A DNA stretch of 64,000 nt from Novosphingobium sp. (lineage in GTDB: Bacteria; Pseudomonadota; Alphaproteobacteria; Sphingomonadales; Sphingomonadaceae): assembly GCA_024236175.1 (NCBI GenBank), contig JACKKY010000001.1, forward strand, positions 310,001 to 374,000, given 5' to 3'. Of this stretch, positions 6,019 through 16,928 are shown piece after piece; positions within the stretch are counted from its first letter, which is position 1, and the number at the start of each line of letters is the position of its first letter. The translations under genes and the position numbers were made by a program. The notes beneath the pieces were generated by a model, which was not told where the DNA came from, made no database searches, and was given only the letters and a program-made list of their open reading frames with translations.

Positions 6019-7950
6019 ATGGACCTATGTCATGTATCAATAACGGGGTTTCGATGCTTCGCGCAGACGGTCCATCTAAAGACTCACGGCAAGCTGGTGG
6101 CGATCCTAGGTCCGAATGAAGCCGGAAAATCTTCAATTCTAAGTGCAATTGTCCACCTGTCGAATGACAATGCCCCCGAGAAGAAGGACATATCACGGTC
6201 ACCCAACGCTGGCGAGTTTAGTATCAGCGGACGTTACTATCTCTCCGAAGAGGATTTGAAATACGCAAAGCTGACCGCGCCCCGATGGTTGGTGATCCGA
6301 AAAGGACAAGATGGCAAACGCGGGTACAGTATCGAGCCCACTCCTCCTCTACGCGATCATGGTGCTCGGCATCAGCTCCTAAAGACCGTTGAGCATATTG
6401 TATCACACAGAAAGTTCGCTGAACGGATCGAAGCCGACACATTACTTTCGAACGAGGTTCTCCACTCCGCCCTCGACCTTTTACGAAGTCCATCAGAAGA
6501 TTTAACACCTGAACAACTTAAAGATATAGAAGAGGCTGCAACTAGCCTTCTGAAGCTCGTAAGGAATGAAGACTCACAGCGCATTCACCGCTTGCAAAAC
6601 CAACTTGATAAGTTCCTCGATCTTGAAAATGAGGCAAATCCCTCAAAATACGCACTCCACGTTCTCAGGTCGCGTATACCGAGAGTCATAGAGTTTGACG
6701 AAGAATCACGTGATCTACACTCAAGCTACGCAATGGAAGATCTAAACAGCAAGATTCCTCTTGCACTAGACAATCTCTTCGACGTCGCACAAGTACGCAT
6801 TAAAGATATTATCAATGCCTACAATGAGGAAGATGAGTCAAGAATTACAACCATTGAGAATAGAATAAATAAGAAATTATCCGAACGCTTTTCCGAATCA
6901 TGGGGTCAATCTGACGTTCAGGTTTCTATTAAGATTTATCGAGACCGATTGATTCTCCAAGCTGTTGACGAAAGCGAAGAATATTCTTCCTTCGAGGAAC
7001 GAAGTGATGGCCTAAGACAATTTGTCGCCCTTCAGGCATTCACATCTGGCAGATGGGATGATTTTCCCACCTTAATAATTGACGAAGCAGAGCAACGTCT
7101 TCACTACGATGCGCAAGCTGACTTGACACAAATGCTTGCGAGACAGACGGTCTCGCCAAAGATCATCTACACAACTCATTCTGCTGGCTGTCTACCAGAA
7201 GACTTGGGAAATGGCGTACGCTTAGCACGCCCCTGCGCAGACGATCCCACGACCAGTGAGATAATCAATAAATTTTGGTCTGAAGATGCAGGAGGCCTTA
7301 CACCTTTGCTATACGGAATGGGCGCGACAACACTGGCGTTCTTTCCCACTCGTCGAGCAGTAATGGTGGAAGGTCCATTCGATATGTTGCTTTTGCCGAC
7401 AATGTTCCGCGAAGCACTTTCGGTACCCACATTAGGATTTCAGTTTATTCCTGGACTTTCGGAGAACAGTGAGCTGTTTCATGCACCCGTTATTGGTAGC
7501 AAAAAAAGCATACTCTACATGCTAGACGGAGATGGAGGGGGGAGAACCTTGGCGAAATCTCTTGCGAAGATAAATATAAGCGAAGAAGACATATTTACTT
7601 TAGAAGCCGCAAACCATCGGAAGTGCGAGCTGGAGGATTTTATATCCCCAATAGTCCTTATCGAAGCAGTAAAATCATATAAAGCAAAGTACTATTCCAC
7701 CTTGCCCGATTTAGAATTAGACAAACTACCATCGAATATGCGGATGTCGGAGCTTGAGAATTCTTTCAAAGCCGCGACTGGAAAATCGTTAAGTAAGGTC
7801 GAGGTAGCATATGAGATATTGGACTCCCAAGAACGAGAGCCGGGTCGAAAGATCCTAGATTCGAAAAACGAAGAGGCTTTTCGCGCGCTTGCGCAAGAGA
7901 TTGTCGCGAGATTCCAACAGAAGAAGTCAGAACTGGCCGAAGCAAAGTGA
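6019..7950 (+). CDS. OLD-family ATP-dependent endonuclease (AAA ATPase plus TOPRIM)
   Basis: A 643-residue protein with an ABC/SMC-like ATPase split around a long helical insert. Walker A GPNEAGKS is at 31-38. Walker B LIIDEAEQR is at about 352-360, followed by the switch histidine in TTHS. The C-terminal TOPRIM nuclease shows VEGPFD (E451) and LDGDGGG (D503, D505). Class 1 OLD proteins act in phage defence, for example GajA of Gabija with a helicase partner; no GajB-like helicase is present. AT-rich codon use (many ATA, TTA and AGA codons) contrasts with all neighbours and indicates transfer. GTG at 6010 is an alternative start. Confidence 0.85.
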   Translation: MDLCHVSITGFRCFAQTVHLKTHGKLVAILGPNEAGKSSILSAIVHLSNDNAPEKKDISRSPNAGEFSISGRYYLSEEDLKYAKLTAPRWLVIRKGQDGKRGYSIEPTPPLRDHGARHQLLKTVEHIVSHRKFAERIEADTLLSNEVLHSALDLLRSPSEDLTPEQLKDIEEAATSLLKLVRNEDSQRIHRLQNQLDKFLDLENEANPSKYALHVLRSRIPRVIEFDEESRDLHSSYAMEDLNSKIPLALDNLFDVAQVRIKDIINAYNEEDESRITTIENRINKKLSERFSESWGQSDVQVSIKIYRDRLILQAVDESEEYSSFEERSDGLRQFVALQAFTSGRWDDFPTLIIDEAEQRLHYDAQADLTQMLARQTVSPKIIYTTHSAGCLPEDLGNGVRLARPCADDPTTSEIINKFWSEDAGGLTPLLYGMGATTLAFFPTRRAVMVEGPFDMLLLPTMFREALSVPTLGFQFIPGLSENSELFHAPVIGSKKSILYMLDGDGGGRTLAKSLAKINISEEDIFTLEAANHRKCELEDFISPIVLIEAVKSYKAKYYSTLPDLELDKLPSNMRMSELENSFKAATGKSLSKVEVAYEILDSQEREPGRKILDSKNEEAFRALAQEIVARFQQKKSELAEAK

Positions 7951-8077
7951 TTGGTTTGGAGATACTAGCTCACACGAGTTCAGGGTAGACACCTCAGAAT
8001 GAGCGGGCCAGCATTCCCCATCATTGGTCTTCGGCCCTGATGTGGTCGCTACGCGCCCTCCTCAAGGCGAATGTAAG

Positions 8078-9895
<1,818 letters not shown>

Positions 9896-9927
9896 CCGCG
9901 CGCCCTTACCCGCAGGCAGGGACAATG

Positions 9928-12210
9928 TCAGCAGTCAGTTGCTGCCTGCTGCCCGGACTTGCGTGCATTCTGTTCGGGTTGTGCGAATTTGGGAACCGCG
10001 AACCCGGCCACGCCGTTCCCCTTTCCGGGAAGGCCGTCTCCGATCGGGCCGGCCCGCACCGGCATTCCCGCCGCAGCAAGGACATAGGGCGACACGTGGT
10101 TTCGCGTGACGAGCCCGCCGGCGCCGTCGTCGACCAGCGACATCTCGAATTCCAGGCCCTGCATCGAACCGGCCGAACGGCGCACCGAGGCGACCGCGAG
10201 CTGTCCCTCGCCGAAATCGACCACGAACTGCGTCCCCGGCGGAACGTCGAGCAGGCCTTCGATCAGGCAGCCCGTCCGCGAGAGGTTTCGCATCATCACC
10301 TCGTAGCGATAGTCCTCGTGGATCAGCCCGACCCTGCGGAACATGGTGCGGCGATCATCCCGGAAGCGGCTGGGGCCTTCCGGCTCGATAATCCACTCGC
10401 CACCGGCCATGCCCTCCATCGCCTCATCCGCGCTGACGGCCGGGGCATAGATATCGCCCTGGATCTGACTGAGCCGCAGACCGCGCATCCGCTCAAGTTC
10501 GTCAAGCGCTTCGATACCTTCGACCGCGGTTTCCAGCCCAAGCTCTTCGGCGAGGCTGACAATGGCCTTGATCACCGCGCCATTGCGATTGCCTTCCTCG
10601 GATATCCCGCGAACGAAAGTCTGGTCGATCTTGACCTTGTCCACCGGAGCCCTGCTGAGATGGCCGAGCGAGGAATTCCCCGTTCCGAATTGGTCGACGA
10701 CAAGGCGTACTCCGAGAATCTTGAGCGCTACGAAGGCCTCGCTGGACGTTTGGTCCTCACTGCTGAAGATAGATTCGGGGAGTTCGAGTTCAAGGCGTTC
10801 GGGCGCCAGCTCGGACCCGGCCAGCGCCTGGGTGACCTGTGCGACGAAATTCGGATTCGCGAATTGCGCCGGAGAGATATTGACCGCGACCCTGACGTTT
10901 CCTGGCCATTGAACAGCGTCGGCACAGGCGCGTTTCAGCGCCCAGTCGCCCAATCCGCTCATCAGGTTGCACTTCTCTGCCGTAGGCAGGAATATCGACG
11001 CAGGGATTTCGCCGTATTCGGGATGCTCCCAGCGCAGCAATGCCTCAAGCGCGACGACCTCGTTCTTCGCGGTATCCACCAGCGGCTGATAGATCAGGTC
11101 TATCTGCTCGTTGCCGAGCGCCTCACGCAGGTCTTCCTCGATATGCTGGCGGCGTTCCGCTTCGTTCTGCAAATCCGCGGAATAGAACCGGAACTGGCCT
11201 CGTCCGCCACCCTTGGCTGCGTAAAGCGCCAGATCGGCACCGCGCACCAGTTCCTCACTGTTGAAGCCATCATAGGGAGCGATGGCGACGCCGACAGAGG
11301 CTCCTATCACGCAGCGGCTGCCCGCGATCGAGTAGGGCTGCGAAACGATCGAAATCACCTTCTTGGCGATCTCCCCGAGAGTCCCCCTGTCATCGATGTC
11401 GGGCAATATCGCCTGAAACTCGTCGCCGCCGAGGCGGCCGATTGCGCAGTTCGTCGGAATGACCTGCCGCAGTCGCTCCGCAACCTGCTTAAGAAGCTCG
11501 TCTCCTGCGGGATGCCCGAGGGAATCGTTCACCTGTTTGAAACGATCAAGATCGATCATCATCAGCGCGCAACTGCGTTTCGCTGACAGATAGCTGGCGA
11601 GGATAGTCTCCAGCCGCTTGTCGAGACTATGTCGGTTCAGCAGCCCAGTCAGGGAATCGTATTTGGCAAGCCGTGAAGCATCGCGCTGGCTCTTGCGGCT
11701 CGCGGTCACGTCGGAGCCGTTGCCGCGATATCCCTTGAAGTCACCTGAATCAGAAAACTGGGGCCTGCCGGAGATGGCCCACCAGGCTTCCTTGTCTCCG
11801 CTCGTTGCACTCACGACCAGCCCGGTGAATGTCTTGTGGCCATTCAAGAGCAACGGAAGAGTACGTTCGATCGTTTCCTCCTCGTCGCGCTCGATCGCGA
11901 ACAAGGTATGGAACGGCTCGCCGGCAAGTTCCCCGGCTGACGTGCCAAACAGCTCGGCGACGCATTCCGAGATATATTGCACCCGTCCCTCGGAGTCTGT
12001 GGACCAGAACCAGCCAAGACCGGACCTCTCGTAGTCGTGCAACAGTTCCAGAGCCATCTGCTGCTCGCTGGTGGAGGCGCGCGCCGGACGCGAGGCATCC
12101 GCCCCGCTATCGGGCTTGCTTCCCAGAAGTCCGCGGACTCCGGCCAGTCGCGATTTGCCAAACGCAGCCACGTGTATTCCATCCCCTAAAGGCTTTGCGC
12201 GACGACACAT
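9928..12210 (-). CDS. PAS-GGDEF-EAL-PilZ protein with a degenerate EAL site
   Basis: A 760-residue soluble c-di-GMP signalling protein: PAS (about 55-168), GGDEF (175-345), EAL (352-600), PilZ (617-700). The diguanylate cyclase signature is intact (RLGGDEF, 259-265), without an RxxD inhibitory site. The EAL motif is present (389-391). However, the usual E-I-T-E block reads ELPE (476-479) and the metal-binding DD pair reads DQ (506-507), so phosphodiesterase activity is doubtful. PilZ has R621xxxR625 and NLSRTG (642-647). The start has AAGG just upstream. It neighbours a paralogue of the same architecture with intact EAL residues, which suggests a duplication followed by divergence. Confidence 0.9.
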   Translation of the reverse strand: MCRRAKPLGDGIHVAAFGKSRLAGVRGLLGSKPDSGADASRPARASTSEQQMALELLHDYERSGLGWFWSTDSEGRVQYISECVAELFGTSAGELAGEPFHTLFAIERDEEETIERTLPLLLNGHKTFTGLVVSATSGDKEAWWAISGRPQFSDSGDFKGYRGNGSDVTASRKSQRDASRLAKYDSLTGLLNRHSLDKRLETILASYLSAKRSCALMMIDLDRFKQVNDSLGHPAGDELLKQVAERLRQVIPTNCAIGRLGGDEFQAILPDIDDRGTLGEIAKKVISIVSQPYSIAGSRCVIGASVGVAIAPYDGFNSEELVRGADLALYAAKGGGRGQFRFYSADLQNEAERRQHIEEDLREALGNEQIDLIYQPLVDTAKNEVVALEALLRWEHPEYGEIPASIFLPTAEKCNLMSGLGDWALKRACADAVQWPGNVRVAVNISPAQFANPNFVAQVTQALAGSELAPERLELELPESIFSSEDQTSSEAFVALKILGVRLVVDQFGTGNSSLGHLSRAPVDKVKIDQTFVRGISEEGNRNGAVIKAIVSLAEELGLETAVEGIEALDELERMRGLRLSQIQGDIYAPAVSADEAMEGMAGGEWIIEPEGPSRFRDDRRTMFRRVGLIHEDYRYEVMMRNLSRTGCLIEGLLDVPPGTQFVVDFGEGQLAVASVRRSAGSMQGLEFEMSLVDDGAGGLVTRNHVSPYVLAAAGMPVRAGPIGDGLPGKGNGVAGFAVPKFAQPEQNARKSGQQAATDC

Positions 12211-12310
12211 TAACCTTAATCTGGTTTACGGATCGATAATTCGAGCGTTCGCTCGCGGTAGCTCACGGCCGGATTTCTGCTCCGGTTGAGTGCAAGAAGT
12301 TGCGGTCCAA

Positions 12311-15019
12311 TCAGCCCGCCTTGCGCAAACGGTAAGCCGCCTCGCCCGATGCCCGGTCACTTCGCGACGGGCGCACCGGAATCCGGCCGTCAGAGTCGGT
12401 TTCCAGGGGTGTGGCGAATTCCACGCCCATGCGATCGTCCTTGCTCCACCGAGCAGTCGCAGAGATCACGTGGTGCTCGCTCATGTGGACGCCGAATATG
12501 GTCCCCGCGGGCACATTCCAAAGACCTTCGATCATCGCGCCGGTAGAGGAGATATTGCGGATAGTGCCATTGTACTTTTCGCCGTTGTGATCGAGCACGA
12601 CCTTGCGGAGCATGGTCTGGCGGGAGGGTCGCGCCGAACGCGGGCCACTGGCAATGGCGGTCAGGCCTGAACTGAGCCGTTCGGTCGCAGCATCGCAACT
12701 CAGCGGTTTCTCGTAGATGAAGCCCTGGATATGGCTGCAGCCGAGCATGCGGACCAGATCAAGCTCGTCCAGAGTTTCGACACCCTCGGCGGTGGTTTCC
12801 ATGCCCAGTGCCTCTGCAAGACTGACAATGGAGGCGATGATCGCACCGTTGCGACTGCCGGCCATCGTGGCACCGCGCACAAAGCTCTGGTCTATCTTGA
12901 TCTTGTCGAACGGGGCTTTCTTCAGATAGCCGAGCGAAGAATAGCCGGTACCGAAATCATCCAGGGCAAGGCGCACCCCGACCCGTTTGAGTGCAGCGAA
13001 CATGGTCTTGGTCGAGACATCGTCGTTGAGAAAGACGCTCTCGGTGATTTCGAGTTCGAGGCGAGACGGATCGACCTGCGAAGCAGCCAGGGCGTTGGTG
13101 ACAATCGCCGGCAGTGATGGATTGGCGAATTGCAGCGGTGAGACATTGACCGCGACGCGGACCGATTCCGGCCAGCTTGCAAGGTCCTGACAGGCGACGC
13201 GAAGAGCCCATTCGCCGATCTGGGCAATGAGGCCAGCATCCTCGGCGACGGGAATGAACTTGGCAGGCGAAAGGTACCCGAGTCGCGGATGGTTCCAGCG
13301 CAGCAAGGCTTCGAAGCCCGTGATCTTCTCGGTGGTCGTATGCACCACCGGCTGATAATGCAGCTCAAGGCCGCCATGTGAGATCGCGTCACGCAAGTCA
13401 TGTTCAAGCTGGCGCCGTTCCTCGGCTTCGCTGTGCAGGTCGGGATCGAAGAAGTGGTGCCGGCCGCGCCCCCCGTCCTTGGCTGCATAGAGAGCAAGGT
13501 CGGCATTCCGGATAATCGCCTCTGAAGTGACGCCGTCTTCCGGCGCGCAGGCGATCCCCACCGAAGCCCCGATGACTATGCGATGCCCGTCTATCGAATA
13601 GGGCTGGGAAAGGTTCTCGATAATCCGCTCGGCCAGGTCGGCAAGCCCTTCCCGGGCGATATGCCCCGGCAGGATGACCTGGAATTCGTCACCGCCGAGG
13701 CGCCCCACTCGTCCGGCATCGTCGACAGTGCGCTCAAGCCGCTGGGCAACCTGTTTCAGCAGGGAGTCTCCGGCGGGATGACCCATAGTGTCATTTACTT
13801 GCTTGAAGCGGTCCAGGTCGAGCAGGAAGACCGTGCAGGCGCGGTGATCCTCGCGCTGCGCATTCAATATCTTCTCCAGCGTTTCCGACATCTGGAACCG
13901 GTTCGCGAGGCCGGTAAGCGCATCGTAACGGGCAAGCCGTGTGGCGCGCTCTTGCGTCAGGCGCTTTTCCGTTAGATCGCTACCCGATCCTCGGAAGCCG
14001 ACAAAGTTGTTGAAATGATCATAGATCGGCCGACCGCTGATCGACCACCACCGCTCCTCGTGGGGTGCCGCCGCACGAACGGCAAGATCCTTGAACGAAG
14101 ATCTTGCCGAGAGATGGAAATTGATCGTCCGTTCACCATCGCGCGCATCGTCATGGAGAATGAAGAGCTCCGTGAGAGGCCTTCCGATCAGATTGGCACT
14201 TTTTTGCCGAAGCACCACCCCGATTGTCGGCGAGAGATAGGTAATGGCCCCGCGACGGTCGGTTTCCCAGAACCAGCCTTGCCCGGCCTCCTCGTAGTCC
14301 GCCAGCAATTCCACAGCCCGCTGCTGGATCCGCTCATGCTCGATGCGAAGTTGCGCTTCGGCCAGCCTCCTTCTGACGTGCCTGACGGTCAAGCTGATGC
14401 CCAAGGCCGCACAGAACAGCAATGAGGCCAGCGCCAAAGGCTCACGCACGACGAGCCAGGCGCCCATCCAGATCGAAATGCTCGCGGCCATGATCGACGG
14501 CAGCATCCCATTGAGCAAAGCCGCCGACAGCAGCATTGCAGCAATGAGCGTGGTGAGCAGCGTCATCCATCCCAGGCTGTCGACTTCCGAAGCCCAGCGG
14601 GTCAAGCTCAGACCATAGAGCAACATCGGGAGGCCGATCGAAACCGCCATGTTGAGATAGCGCTGCCACGCGATCGACAGACGGCTCTTCTCCATCTTCA
14701 CGCTGACCGGCGCAAAAGCCGCCAGCAGCATCGCCAGTAGACCAAGACCGGCGGAAGTGAGATCAGGCAGAGACCAACTCCTGAGCCCGAGCGCCAGATA
14801 GGCCAGCGCCATCGCAGGGGCCATCAACATCCATTCATCGGAAACCAGGGACATTAACGGGGAGCTCTGGGAAGGCCGCCTGCCAGCATCCATGCCAGAA
14901 CGTCGGGTCCCTCGCGGAGACGATGGAAAGCCCTTCAGATGGCCAGTCCCGCGCGCAGCGGCGACGCGCGCGCGCGAAGGCACGTTCCGCTGTTCCCGAC
15001 GGTCGCTCGATCCTGGCAT
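12311..15019 (-). CDS. Membrane-anchored PAS-GGDEF-EAL-PilZ c-di-GMP enzyme
   Basis: Up to 902 residues: about six membrane helices (62-213), a coiled stretch, PAS (about 238-350), GGDEF (358-520), EAL (530-775) and PilZ (797-875). Both catalytic sites look intact: RLGGDEF at 440-446, EALLRW near 570, EITES near 657-661, DDFGTGYSS at 687-695, and K/D in DKIKIDQ. It may make or degrade c-di-GMP depending on input. PilZ shows NISSTG near 822-827. The start is uncertain: ATGs at 15019, 14893 and 14854 are in frame and none has a good ribosome binding site. Starting at 14854 keeps every membrane helix. Confidence 0.9.
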   Translation of the reverse strand: MPGSSDRREQRNVPSRARVAAARGTGHLKGFPSSPRGTRRSGMDAGRRPSQSSPLMSLVSDEWMLMAPAMALAYLALGLRSWSLPDLTSAGLGLLAMLLAAFAPVSVKMEKSRLSIAWQRYLNMAVSIGLPMLLYGLSLTRWASEVDSLGWMTLLTTLIAAMLLSAALLNGMLPSIMAASISIWMGAWLVVREPLALASLLFCAALGISLTVRHVRRRLAEAQLRIEHERIQQRAVELLADYEEAGQGWFWETDRRGAITYLSPTIGVVLRQKSANLIGRPLTELFILHDDARDGERTINFHLSARSSFKDLAVRAAAPHEERWWSISGRPIYDHFNNFVGFRGSGSDLTEKRLTQERATRLARYDALTGLANRFQMSETLEKILNAQREDHRACTVFLLDLDRFKQVNDTMGHPAGDSLLKQVAQRLERTVDDAGRVGRLGGDEFQVILPGHIAREGLADLAERIIENLSQPYSIDGHRIVIGASVGIACAPEDGVTSEAIIRNADLALYAAKDGGRGRHHFFDPDLHSEAEERRQLEHDLRDAISHGGLELHYQPVVHTTTEKITGFEALLRWNHPRLGYLSPAKFIPVAEDAGLIAQIGEWALRVACQDLASWPESVRVAVNVSPLQFANPSLPAIVTNALAASQVDPSRLELEITESVFLNDDVSTKTMFAALKRVGVRLALDDFGTGYSSLGYLKKAPFDKIKIDQSFVRGATMAGSRNGAIIASIVSLAEALGMETTAEGVETLDELDLVRMLGCSHIQGFIYEKPLSCDAATERLSSGLTAIASGPRSARPSRQTMLRKVVLDHNGEKYNGTIRNISSTGAMIEGLWNVPAGTIFGVHMSEHHVISATARWSKDDRMGVEFATPLETDSDGRIPVRPSRSDRASGEAAYRLRKAG

Positions 15020-15143
15020 CAGCTAGTATTGCACCCTACTCGCTTGCAAAAGCGTTAAGCATTTCTGTTCAATAGCTTCGGCTTGAATTGCCGCGCGATA
15101 TCGACAAGGCTATGAGCAGGAAAAATCCCGGGAGACTCGTGGC

Positions 15144-16454
15144 GTGAGGCAGATTGCAATCATCGGTTCCGGCCCTGCCGGCTACTACACGGCGGAAGCC
15201 GCGCAGAAGCAGTGGGAGGACGATGTTCGGGTGGACATTTTTGACTGTCTGCCAGTGCCTTACGGCCTGATCCGCACAGGAGTCGCGCCCGATCACCAGT
15301 CTATCAAGGGCGTCTCGCGCCGCTACGAGGCCACTTCGCTTTCGGAAAGCGTCCGTTTCATCGGCAACGTGATGATCGGCAGGGACATCTCCATCGCCGA
15401 GCTGCAGCAGCTTTACGACGCCGTGGTTCTTGCGACCGGCGCACCCAACGACAAGATGCCCGGCCTGCCGGGAGAAGAACTGAACAACGTCTACGGCAGC
15501 GCCGCTTTCGTCGGCTGGTACAACGGCCACCCGGCATTCGCGGATCTGGACCCCGACCTTTCAGGCAACACGGCGGTCGTCATCGGCAACGGCAACGTCG
15601 CGCTGGATGTCGCGCGGATCCTCGCCAAGACCCGTGACGAGTTCGTAGGCAGCGATATCGTATCGCATGCACTCGAAATCCTGGACGCATCGAGGATCGA
15701 GCGCATCGTCATTCTCGGCCGCCGCGGTCCGCACCAGATCGCAATGACGCCGAAGGAACTCGGCGAACTCGCCAACCTCGAGCGGGCTTGCCCCCGTGTG
15801 GAGACAGCCGATCTTCCCGAAGAAGGCGAAGACGCGCTCCTGGAGCCTGGCCAGCGCAAATCGGTAACCCATTTGCGCTCGTTTGCGGCCATCCCGGAGT
15901 CGATCCGTGCCGACAAGCCGCTCGATATCGAGTTCGACTTCTTCGCCTCGCCCAAGGCCATTCTCGGAGATGGCAAGGTCGAAGCGGTAGAGGTCGAGCG
16001 CACCAAGCTTGAGAACAACCGTGCCGTCGGCACCGGCGAGACATATACGATTCCGGCGAGCCTCGTGGTCGCATGCATCGGCTACCAGACCTCGCCCATC
16101 GAAGGCGTGCCGTTCGAAGAGAACGCCGGCCGGTTCGCCAATGACGAAGGGCGGATACTGCCCGGACTGTATTGCGTCGGCTGGGCACGACGCGGACCTT
16201 CCGGCACAATCGGGACCAACCGGCCCGACGGGTTCTCCGTGGTCGAAAAGATCTCCGAAGATATCGGCAGCGGTGCCGGCAAGGCAGGCGGCGAGGGCTT
16301 CGAGAAGCTGGCGTCGGAGCGCGGACTCAATTTCGTCGAATTCCACGATTGGCAGAAGATCGACGAGGCGGAAGTCCAGCGCGCGCGCGAGGGGGCTCCG
16401 CGCGAAAAATTCGTCGCGGTCGAGGAAATGATCGCCGCAGCCGGCAAGAACTGA
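15144..16454 (+). CDS. Ferredoxin-NADP(+) reductase, adrenodoxin-reductase type
   Basis: A 436-residue FAD/NAD(P) flavoprotein. The N-terminal FAD motif is GSGPAGYY (8-15), with the typical YGLIRTGVAPDH block soon after. The NADP-binding motif is GNGNVALDVAR, and a C-terminal GWARRGPSGTIGTN block contacts the flavin, as in FprA and adrenodoxin reductase. It passes electrons from NADPH to ferredoxin and could serve the P450 encoded 13 kb away, though no ferredoxin gene is nearby. The GTG start at 15144 follows GGGAGA. Confidence 0.9.
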   Translation: MRQIAIIGSGPAGYYTAEAAQKQWEDDVRVDIFDCLPVPYGLIRTGVAPDHQSIKGVSRRYEATSLSESVRFIGNVMIGRDISIAELQQLYDAVVLATGAPNDKMPGLPGEELNNVYGSAAFVGWYNGHPAFADLDPDLSGNTAVVIGNGNVALDVARILAKTRDEFVGSDIVSHALEILDASRIERIVILGRRGPHQIAMTPKELGELANLERACPRVETADLPEEGEDALLEPGQRKSVTHLRSFAAIPESIRADKPLDIEFDFFASPKAILGDGKVEAVEVERTKLENNRAVGTGETYTIPASLVVACIGYQTSPIEGVPFEENAGRFANDEGRILPGLYCVGWARRGPSGTIGTNRPDGFSVVEKISEDIGSGAGKAGGEGFEKLASERGLNFVEFHDWQKIDEAEVQRAREGAPREKFVAVEEMIAAAGKN

Positions 16455-16457
16455 GCG

Positions 16458-16904
16458 CTAGGGCTCCTGCAAGGGGCTGTTCGCGGAAACCTTCCGGAAA
16501 TTCCGTTCCGAAAGGAACAGGCGGACCTTGCCCGGCTTCTCTCCGCTGAAACGAAGGCAATAGCGCCGGATGCCCAGGACGCTGCAGTCCTCGGGATGGA
16601 TCGCATTCCACGGGACGAAAAGCGGCTTCTGGAACATGCCGAGCACCCGCGGAACGGCGAGGCGCAGCCCGATCGCGCAGACATCGACCCGCAGGCAATT
16701 GTTGTAGTTGGCCAGCATGCCGATCCTTGCGGACTGCATGTGAAGCACGGCCAGCGCAGGCATGGTGCGATCCGGAAACTCTTCCTGCAGCCGGAACCAG
16801 CCCGACAACCATCCGATCAGGGAAGTCACGGCAATCCAGAAGGCAGCGAATGCAACTATCGCACCCGAGAGAAGCAGCGGTACCGGAATGCCTTCGAGTG
16901 CCAT
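16458..16904 (-). CDS. Small inner-membrane protein of unknown function
   Basis: 148 residues with a hydrophobic helix at about 9-33 and a cytoplasmic or periplasmic basic domain, including a FVPWNAI block near 96-102. No family is recognised. It lies 24 nt after dnaN on the same strand and ends 3 nt from the convergent ferredoxin reductase, so it is probably read through from dnaN. The ribosome binding site is weak. Confidence 0.65.
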   Translation of the reverse strand: MALEGIPVPLLLSGAIVAFAAFWIAVTSLIGWLSGWFRLQEEFPDRTMPALAVLHMQSARIGMLANYNNCLRVDVCAIGLRLAVPRVLGMFQKPLFVPWNAIHPEDCSVLGIRRYCLRFSGEKPGKVRLFLSERNFRKVSANSPLQEP

Positions 16905-16928
16905 CGCCGGTCGGCCAGCGCTTGCCGG

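Noticed and set aside
6019..7950. Complete Gabija system
   Set aside because: The GajA-like protein is present, but no UvrD-like GajB is found; downstream is lepA on the other strand.
9925..11586. Long plus-strand frame opposite the PAS-GGDEF-EAL gene
   Set aside because: The minus frame has intact GGDEF, EAL and PilZ motifs; the plus frame is a shadow.
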